From an uncultured bacterium (lineage in GTDB: Bacteria; Cyanobacteriota; Vampirovibrionia; Gastranaerophilales; Gastranaerophilaceae): a stretch of 28,024 nucleotides of DNA. The notes under the pieces are model-generated. The model saw only the letters and a list, made by a program, of their open reading frames with translations, did no database searches and had not been told where the DNA came from. How positions within the stretch are numbered: position 1 is the first letter of the stretch; each line of letters begins with the position of its first letter. Location of the stretch: assembly GCA_900551675.1 (NCBI GenBank), contig URXH01000014.1, positions 1 to 28,024 of the forward strand. The letters run 5' to 3'. The translations under genes and the position numbers were made by a program. Below are positions 22,976 to 28,024 of this stretch, in pieces.

Positions 22976-23302
22976 CTATTGACCTATTAAGTTCAACGTA
23001 CAGTAAGATTTAATATTACTGTTAACAAGGTTCTTCAAACTTGAAATCTCGTTCTCCATCAAACTTATCTGCGAATCTAAAGAATCCTGCCGTGTCTCCA
23101 GATACGACTCTTCCTGCTGCAAGGTAATGTAAGTCGGATCATCATCAACATCAACTTCTGCTTCTTCTAATTCTTCTGCTCTGTAGCCCATTTGTTTTGT
23201 AATGTAATTTGCACGGCTCATAACAAGCGTTTGTTCAAATTGCAGCTGACTTTTCTGCAATGTGAATAAATTTTTCTGTGCATCAAGTGCTAAAAATGTC
23301 AT
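22976..23302 (-). CDS. Small orphan coiled-coil protein, filament-like
   Basis: The 108-residue product has a helical N-terminal half (LALDAQKNLFTLQKSQLQFE), an acidic linker (EAEVDVDDDP) and a coiled-coil C-terminal half (YLETRQDSLDSQISLMENE) ending SNIKSYCTLNLIG. There is no signal peptide. The order and spacing of residues at both ends resemble the ends of the 633-residue protein (LDTEHSALQ... and KNVEASFKTFG), so it looks like that protein without its central repeats. Small helical proteins of this design occur as secreted filament or needle subunits; here that is only inference. The open frame starts earlier, but AAGGAGAG sits seven bases before the ATG at 23302. Confidence 0.75.
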   Translation of the reverse strand: MTFLALDAQKNLFTLQKSQLQFEQTLVMSRANYITKQMGYRAEELEEAEVDVDDDPTYITLQQEESYLETRQDSLDSQISLMENEISSLKNLVNSNIKSYCTLNLIGQ

Positions 23303-23420
23303 CTCATCTCTCCTTATATCTGTTTGTACTTTTTTATTTCTTCTTACACATGTAAAGTATTTTGAAATAATCAAATTTCACAAGGAGGAATTTTTGTTAC
23401 ATTTGTTAACATATACATTC

Positions 23421-23450
23421 AAAAAGTCTTCTTAAACAAGAAGACTTTTA
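23421..23450 (-). terminator. rnpB terminator
   Basis: AAAAGTCTTCTT pairs with AAGAAGACTTTT around a four-base loop, followed by T bases on the minus strand. It lies ten bases beyond the RNase P RNA 3' end. Confidence 0.85.
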
Positions 23451-23458
23451 TAAAAAAT

Positions 23459-23802
23459 AAAGTAACTCGTAAGCCGTGTTCTGTTTCTAAATAATCATCT
23501 GTCTGGTATTGAAATTACTTTCAATCTCTAGCGATTTTTCTGAAGTTGGCGGACAGCCTTTATAACCTTCAATTTAATCTTGCATTCTGCAGGGGGTTGC
23601 CTGGCCGATATTTCTCAATACCGCCGGTGAAGCTCTTAACTCACCGTTGCACCATCGCCTGTGTTTATATAAAACCATTGGCAGTCTACATTTCTGTGGT
23701 CCTATCCACCGGCTCACGCCGTCCGGGATTTCCCCGGCTGCCTGTCCTTGAATGCACGGACTTTCCTCACCTGAAAATCAGGCGCGATTATTCGATTACT
23801 TT
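23459..23802 (-). ncRNA. rnpB: RNase P RNA, class A
   Basis: This is the catalytic RNA that matures tRNA 5' ends. On the minus strand the conserved 5' P4 strand GAGGAAAGTCCG begins near 23769, and the 3' counterpart ACAGAACACGGCTTACGAG ends near 23463. The AAAGTAATCG at 23802 pairs with CGAGTTACTTT at the 3' end to form P1, fixing both ends. Other conserved parts are AGGGTG-like GGATAGGACCACAGAAA, GCGATGGTGCAACGGTGAG and ACCCCCTGCAG. Length about 344 nt is typical for class A. Its 5' end is only about six bases after the stop of the pilin-like gene, so promoter elements must lie within that gene or the RNA is cut from a joint transcript. A frame read through it on the plus strand is accidental. 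Confidence 0.95.
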
Positions 23803-23807
23803 ATATA

Positions 23808-24500
23808 TTAGGTTGAAGTATCTCTGATAGATGTATTGATTGTAGCAAACTCAACAGCTCTTCTATCAGCAGGATCTATCCTCAGTTTGCCGTTCGACAA
23901 AATTTGAATATTATATGTATCAAACCCGTCAGCTCCAACACCTTCATCACTTTGTCTTGAATGAGAATCATTGCTTGTATCTACATCAATCTGAATAATA
24001 CCGGCATTTGACGGGGCATCACTTTGATTATATTCAAATTTACCAGGTTCTTCACCCCTTTTAAAAACATCATCACCTGTAAGCCCTGTTAAATCCCAGT
24101 AAACACCATCAGTTGTATAAAATTTTAATCCATCACTGTTTGCAATTTCAGATTTAACGTTCAATCGGCTTTTAAACAATTCAGCAAATTTTTTATCGCC
24201 TTCGTAATCTTCACCTTCATAAGTTACTTTATTTTTGTAATCAAAACCATAAGCACAGTAGTAATTAGCATCTGCGACTACACCTTCGCCGCACGCATCA
24301 CGCATATCAGGGTATAATCTTTCGTCATTAATCAGCGAACTTACAATTTGTTCAGTGATATAAAAGCTCTTTTTAACCATCATTTTATTTTTGTTCGGTC
24401 TTGTTTTCATAATAGCCGGAGTAACAACCGCAACAAGAATACCAATAACCGCCAGAGCAACCATTAGTTCTGTGAGCGTAAAACCTTTAAATCTTCTCAT
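23808..24500 (-). CDS. Type IV pilin-like protein
   Basis: The 230-residue product has a class III signal: short basic leader MRRFKG, then FTLTELMVALAVIGILVAVV, with the conserved Glu at position 5 of the mature chain. Prepilin peptidase would cut after Gly6. The remaining globular domain contains two Cys (DACGEG, YYCAYG) that could form a disulphide, and a C-terminal part with IQIDVDTSN and YNIQILSNGKLRID as in type II secretion pseudopilins of the GspG/H type. Major pilin, minor pilin or competence pseudopilin cannot be told apart. AGGAAGGA lies six bases before the ATG. rnpB follows immediately. No other pilus genes are in the window. Confidence 0.88.
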   Translation of the reverse strand: MRRFKGFTLTELMVALAVIGILVAVVTPAIMKTRPNKNKMMVKKSFYITEQIVSSLINDERLYPDMRDACGEGVVADANYYCAYGFDYKNKVTYEGEDYEGDKKFAELFKSRLNVKSEIANSDGLKFYTTDGVYWDLTGLTGDDVFKRGEEPGKFEYNQSDAPSNAGIIQIDVDTSNDSHSRQSDEGVGADGFDTYNIQILSNGKLRIDPADRRAVEFATINTSIRDTST

Positions 24501-24532
24501 TAATATCCTTCCTCTTGTTTTACAGTAATCCT

Positions 24533-24554
24533 ATTATATAGTAACATATTTTAC
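24533..24554 (-). promoter_or_regulatory. Pilin -10 box and GTAN8TAC site
   Basis: GTAACATATTTTAC (24541-24554) is identical to the site before nrdJ at 13 of 14 positions. On the minus strand it ends two bases upstream of TATAAT (24538-24533), so here it overlaps the promoter spacer, a position that suggests repression. Confidence 0.45.
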
Positions 24555-24737
24555 CTTTTTTTTCAATATATTAACCTTGAAAAGTTACAGATACAACTTA
24601 TTTAAAAATTTTGTATATTATCATTTGTAAATTTTTATTAATCGGCTAGCAAAATAATCTTTTCAGATGAGTTAATATAGCATTCAATCTGTTAGGATTA
24701 TAAGAGATTGAACTAAAATAAACAGAGGGTTAGACGT

Positions 24738-25142
24738 ATGGTCGATAACAGGTCAGCAGGATTCTTCGGCATCGGAGGTTCATTTAATTTCAAAAGCGGA
24801 GATATATCAGGAACAGCCGCCAAAACTCAAGACGATAAAATGGGGCAGGGCGGAGAATATTTCGCACAGCAAAAAAATTCCGAAGAAGAAGAAAACAGCG
24901 ACAGCCAAAAATATACCGACAGAAGCGCCCAGCTTCGTGCTACTCTCAATTCACTTGCCATGATGAATGTGGCAAATGTTATTAACGCCCGCAAAAAAGC
25001 TCTGGAAGAACAAAAAGAACGCGAAAAAAATTCTCAAAATAATCCTGATAAGGATGAACAAAAACGCGAACACGCCGAAAAAGAATTAGAAGAAGAATTT
25101 TATAATCTAGCACGCGAAGTAAAAGAAGATACTCAAAAATAA
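24738..25142 (+). CDS. Orphan charged protein
   Basis: I do not recognise this 134-residue protein. It starts with a glycine- and aromatic-rich region (SAGFFGIGGSFNFKSGDISG), followed by a polar, Glu/Lys/Asn-rich part with a predicted helix (ATLNSLAMMNVANVINARKK) and a strongly charged coiled coil (about 85-130). There is no signal peptide or membrane segment. GAGGG lies ten bases before the ATG. It stands alone, divergent from the pilin-like gene and convergent with the next small gene, with no clear terminator between them. Composition suggests a structural or scaffold protein. Confidence 0.7.
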   Translation: MVDNRSAGFFGIGGSFNFKSGDISGTAAKTQDDKMGQGGEYFAQQKNSEEEENSDSQKYTDRSAQLRATLNSLAMMNVANVINARKKALEEQKEREKNSQNNPDKDEQKREHAEKELEEEFYNLAREVKEDTQK

Positions 25143-25157
25143 AATCTACTTGAGATA

Positions 25158-25514
25158 TTAATATCCCATGAACATATTTTGCATTCCGCCCTGTACTCCC
25201 TGCATCATCATCATACTGTTAGAACTGTCATAATTTTGAGGGAACTGGCTGTATGTCATTGGAGCTCTGCCGTCATTTGAAGGAGTTATACTTCCCATCT
25301 GTTTGACAGATTTCGGTTTCATAAAACTGTTTTCATTTTCCTCTTCAACTATGTCAGCTGCAGAAACAGACTGGCGGAATTGCGGATATTTCGGTCGTAC
25401 ACCGTTATTATTAAAACCTGAGAATGAATTTTTTGGAGTTAAATTAATTTCTTCAGAAAACACAGGCATTGCAAAAGAGACTAATAGCAAACCCAGAATA
25501 ATTTTTTTTAACAT
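25158..25514 (-). CDS. Small secreted orphan protein
   Basis: The 118-residue product has a signal peptide, MLKKIILGLLLVSFAMPVFS, probably cut before EEINL. The mature part is Asn/Ser/Pro-rich and ends in a Met/Gly/Gln-rich tail with four successive Met and FMGY. No known domain. The open frame contains two earlier ATGs, but GGAGG lies nine bases before the ATG at 25514 and overlaps the earlier ones, so 25514 is preferred. A TATAAT with TGn extension is at 25549-25544. The Met-rich tail could bind copper, but nothing else supports that. Confidence 0.72.
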   Translation of the reverse strand: MLKKIILGLLLVSFAMPVFSEEINLTPKNSFSGFNNNGVRPKYPQFRQSVSAADIVEEENENSFMKPKSVKQMGSITPSNDGRAPMTYSQFPQNYDSSNSMMMMQGVQGGMQNMFMGY

Positions 25515-25543
25515 ACACATTTCCTCCATACGTTTATATTTTT

Positions 25544-25552
25544 ATTATAGCA
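25544..25552 (-). promoter_or_regulatory. Extended -10 promoter of small secreted protein
   Basis: TGCTATAAT on the minus strand, with the TGn extension. The predicted leader to the ATG at 25514 is about 25 bases. Confidence 0.55.
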
Positions 25553-25609
25553 AAAAATCACGCGTATGATGTAATTTTTTCTAAAAAATATTTTTTATGG
25601 TGGGTTTTC

Positions 25610-25618
25610 TGGTATAAT
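25610..25618 (+). promoter_or_regulatory. Extended -10 promoter of glycosyltransferase gene
   Basis: TGGTATAAT, the same nine bases as before the DUF559 gene at 559. An ATG follows directly at 25619, inside the region before the predicted transcription start, so the real start codon must be further in. Confidence 0.5.
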
Positions 25619-25639
25619 ATGGCTGAGGATTTGAGAAAT

Positions 25640-27265
25640 ATGGATTTGAATGTAGAAATCAAAGGCAGTAAAATAATTGTTTCATGGGTGCCTTCAGGTG
25701 CCGATTATTACAGAGTTTTTTGTAAAAATGACGGAGTATTCCGCGAATGCGCCAAAATTTATGACAGTAATTACATAAAATTTTCTCTTGTTCCTTACGG
25801 AGATAACGAATGTTTTGTAGAGGCCGTCAAAGATGGTGTTGTTACGGACAAATCCCGAATTCATCAATTTAAGTTTGATGAAATTGATTTAATATACAGA
25901 CATGAAAATCCGGATGAAGTTAAATTCTTCTGCAGCAAATACGAAGGCGCACAGGGTTACAGACTATATAGGGACGAAATTGAATCAGGTTTTAACGGTT
26001 ATAAAAATTCCGACACAAATTTTCTCACCGTAAAAACAGGGAAAGAAACCGATTATAAAATTAAGCCTTTTATTAAAGACGAAAGCGGCAAACGAAATTT
26101 TCTTGCATCTTCTGCACCGGTTGATATAACTAAAAATAAGTTTGAAGGGATTACAATTTATAAATCCTACAATTACAACCTGTTTTTGTCGTGGAATTTT
26201 AAAGGTGATGCAGACGGTTTTCTTGTATATACACAGAACAGTGAAAAGCCGATTTTTGAAACAAATGACGGGTTGAGACATTATCTGCCTTTATATGATT
26301 ACAAAAGCAGTCTGAAATTTATTGTGAAAGCATTTGTAAATACTATTGAAGGCAGAGTTATTATTGCCGAATCAGAGCCTGTATCGCTCGGTCTCAGGAA
26401 ATATAAAAAACCTGATGTATCATTGATTATCCCTGCTTATAACGCGAAAGATTACATTGCAAGAAGTGTTGACAGCGCACTCGCTTCTGATTTTGCAAAC
26501 CTTGAAATAATAATTGTAAATGACGGTTGTACGGATGACACACAGAAAATTATTGACTGGTATGTAAAAAATTATCCGAATATAGTTTCCATAATAAAAG
26601 AAAACGGCGGTGTTGCAGATGCAAGAAACAAGGGAATTGCAGCGGCTAAAGGTGAATACATAGCATTTCTTGACAATGACGATCTTGTACGCCCTGATAT
26701 GATAAGCAGACTTTACAAATCAATAATTAAAAATGATTGTGATGTAGCAGTGGCTCCGCTTTACAGAATTACTGACAACGGGTATACAACACACTGCAAT
26801 CTGCCTTTTATGGAAGATATTCCGCTTGATATCGATAAATATCTTGAAATTATGTATACTCCCGGGTATTACAATTGTGCTATATGGAACAAACTTTACA
26901 AAACATCAATTGTAAAAGAACATCCGCTCGGAATTTTGAAATACGAAGATGTCTCATGGACACCCTGCATATTATCTTATGCTAAGAAATTCTGTTTTTT
27001 AAAAACTCCGTTTTATGAATGGGACAGAAAAACACGCCCTCAGACATTCGGAGATGTTCTTGCGAAAATGCCTGAGGAGGAATTATTTGAAAACAGAAAA
27101 CAGGCGATGCTTTTCTTTGTAAATAACGGAAATCCCGAAAAAATTGATTATTTGAAAGAAATAGCAAAACGCAGGCTGATGCGCTACGCAAAAAAATCCC
27201 CGCTGAAGAATAAGTATGAAAAATTAATGGAAGAAATAAAATCAATAAATATCAGCAGTAAATAA
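25640..27265 (+). CDS. Family 2 glycosyltransferase with beta-sandwich N-terminus
   Basis: The C-terminal half is a GT-A family 2 transferase: VSLIIPAYNAKDYIARSVDS, IIIVNDGCTDDT, GGVADARNKGIAAAKGEYIA and the metal-binding FLDNDDLVRPDM. The acceptor side has YNCAIWNKLYK and YEDVSWTP. About 255 residues precede it, with three units resembling fibronectin-type strands (ADYYRVFCKNDG, QGYRLYRDE, DGFLVYTQN), an unusual arrangement. The product is probably a surface polysaccharide or protein glycosyltransferase; donor and acceptor are unknown. An upstream ATG at 25619 abuts the -10 box TATAAT and would not be transcribed, so the ATG at 25640 (541 residues) is chosen, with GAGGA upstream. It converges with another glycosyltransferase, eight bp apart. 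Confidence 0.88.
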   Translation: MDLNVEIKGSKIIVSWVPSGADYYRVFCKNDGVFRECAKIYDSNYIKFSLVPYGDNECFVEAVKDGVVTDKSRIHQFKFDEIDLIYRHENPDEVKFFCSKYEGAQGYRLYRDEIESGFNGYKNSDTNFLTVKTGKETDYKIKPFIKDESGKRNFLASSAPVDITKNKFEGITIYKSYNYNLFLSWNFKGDADGFLVYTQNSEKPIFETNDGLRHYLPLYDYKSSLKFIVKAFVNTIEGRVIIAESEPVSLGLRKYKKPDVSLIIPAYNAKDYIARSVDSALASDFANLEIIIVNDGCTDDTQKIIDWYVKNYPNIVSIIKENGGVADARNKGIAAAKGEYIAFLDNDDLVRPDMISRLYKSIIKNDCDVAVAPLYRITDNGYTTHCNLPFMEDIPLDIDKYLEIMYTPGYYNCAIWNKLYKTSIVKEHPLGILKYEDVSWTPCILSYAKKFCFLKTPFYEWDRKTRPQTFGDVLAKMPEEELFENRKQAMLFFVNNGNPEKIDYLKEIAKRRLMRYAKKSPLKNKYEKLMEEIKSINISSK

Positions 27266-27272
27266 ATCAGAA

Positions 27273-28024
27273 TTACAGACGTTTCGAATCCAGCATTTTT
27301 TTTAAATTTTCTTCTGAACGCTTTCTTATCAATTCAGTTGTACTTTGTAAATTTTTGCATAAATTATCATACTTAATATTATCAGTTTCAATACAATTTA
27401 TTAAAGCTTCCGTAAAACCTTTGTTATCTTTGTAAATTATAGAATTTTCTTTGTTAAAGTAATGAAATTCCGCGAATTTTTCAGGTATAACACACGGTTT
27501 GCAAAATCCGTATATCAGCTGAAACGAACCTGATGTTCCGTCTTTAATATATCTGTCATGTTCAATATTTTCAGAATCAAGCAGGGTAAGGAAAAAGTCT
27601 GAGTTTTCTAATTCGCAAAACATTTTTTTATACGGAATACGTCCTTTTATATATATATATTCTTTTATGTTATCAGGTAAATTATCCAGAGAACCGCTTC
27701 CGATAACTGTTACTTTAAAATCTGTACAGCCTTTTTGAACAAGTTCGCTGATACCGTTTATCAGCAATGAAATGTTTCTCCTTGCATAGCTCAATTCCCC
27801 TATCGTTATAAAATTCGTTATTTTATTTTTTGTATGAGGTTTAATATTCCCGAAATAATTCGGATTGCAGAATACAGCAGTATTCAAACCGTTATTTTTA
27901 AAATCAGCAAGCTGTATAACCCTGCATGGGTGCGCCCCGCCCCCGCCGAACAGCCCGCCAACAAGCAGGCGGTGGAGGGGGGCAGCTACTGGTAGAACCT
28001 GCGCCCCTAAAATTACGTTATAAC
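27273..28024 (-). CDS. Glycosyltransferase, GT-B type, 5' end cut off
   Basis: The visible C-terminal part resembles group 1/GT4-like transferases: NFITIGELSYARRNISLLIN, DFKVTVIGSGSLDNLP, IYIKGRIPYKKMF, and a donor-site region GTSGSFQLIYGFCKPCVIPE. The frame stays open to the last base of the window, so the gene is partial; a TTG at 27887 is not its real start. Between about residues 10 and 30 of the visible part the frame crosses a GC-rich segment (27930-27990) that reads as small residues (LVGGLFGGGGA), unlike the rest of this AT-rich gene, and may be an inserted repeat. Its partner across the convergent junction is also a glycosyltransferase, so this is probably the edge of a surface-glycan cluster. 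Confidence 0.75.
   Translation of the reverse strand, partial: YNVILGAQVLPVAAPLHRLLVGGLFGGGGAHPCRVIQLADFKNNGLNTAVFCNPNYFGNIKPHTKNKITNFITIGELSYARRNISLLINGISELVQKGCTDFKVTVIGSGSLDNLPDNIKEYIYIKGRIPYKKMFCELENSDFFLTLLDSENIEHDRYIKDGTSGSFQLIYGFCKPCVIPEKFAEFHYFNKENSIIYKDNKGFTEALINCIETDNIKYDNLCKNLQSTTELIRKRSEENLKKMLDSKRL
27930..27990. repeat. GC-rich segment within partial glycosyltransferase
   Basis: Contains CCGCC/GGCGG arms around an eight-base loop, and GCGGTGGAGGG, the core shared with family B (18306-18316, 20557-20567). Read on the minus strand it also resembles family A. It keeps the frame open. Being near a contig end it could include assembly error. Confidence 0.45.

Noticed and set aside
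23396..23415. Third copy of the GTAAATATTTGTTAAC motif before the 108-residue gene
   Set aside because: Only TGTTAACA is shared, the orientation and flanks differ, and AT-rich sequence explains it.
23546..23827. 93-residue frame on the plus strand
   Set aside because: It is antisense to RNase P RNA, whose conserved helices explain the sequence.
25619..25639. Upstream ATG of the family 2 glycosyltransferase
   Set aside because: It directly abuts the TATAAT box, so it would lie before the transcription start.

Overview
The window looks like one metagenomic contig of a low-GC bacterium. It opens with a 32-base G run that is probably a sequencing artefact, and it ends inside an open reading frame. 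There is no rRNA marker. The gene set (class II ribonucleotide reductase, EF-G, IleRS, PheT, a CooC-like ATPase, RNase P RNA) together with several orphan proteins, such as the 633-residue protein starting MGMAASQARLL, best fits the non-photosynthetic cyanobacterial relatives (Vampirovibrionia/'Melainabacteria', order Gastranaerophilales). That placement is an inference from recalled protein style, not a search result.

Layout. 1-1030: a promoter, small structured RNA and terminator, then a DUF559 endonuclease-like gene between direct repeats. 1031-4748: rdgB and uppS leftward, fusA rightward, with a bidirectional terminator. 4775-7617: a large repeat-containing orphan protein, then a second DUF559 gene again between direct repeats. 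7618-11745: ileS and a dicarboxylate/amino-acid symporter in one leftward operon. 11746-13894: an intergenic region with a CRP/NtcA-like site and nrdJ. 13895-15710: repeat-rich DNA around an orphan membrane protein. 15711-18972: pheT and a secreted SH3-like protein. 18979-19672: a short inverted-repeat element and a divergent XRE-regulator/small-protein pair with two perfect palindromes. 19732-22946: operon rplI, core-MetE-like, cooC-like, folD. 22976-24500: a small coiled-coil orphan, rnpB and a pilin-like protein, all leftward. 24738-28024: two small orphans and two convergent glycosyltransferases, the last cut by the contig end.

How it works together. The window is mostly housekeeping (translation, nucleotide supply and cleaning, undecaprenyl phosphate, folate one-carbon metabolism), with lineage-specific surface or filament-like proteins in between. 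The most unusual signal is the density of short palindromic repeats. At least four families occur. Some copies run into genes: one supplies the last codons and stop of pheT, one sits in frame inside the MetE-like gene, a related copy lies just before the SH3-protein start and supplies its ribosome binding site, and a GC-rich segment lies in frame in the last glycosyltransferase. This resembles the coding palindromic elements known from Rickettsia. Other notable points are a class of apparently leaderless genes (uppS, XRE regulator, DUF559), a nearly identical GTAN8TAC palindrome before nrdJ and the pilin gene, and an IleRS with HVGT in place of HIGH.
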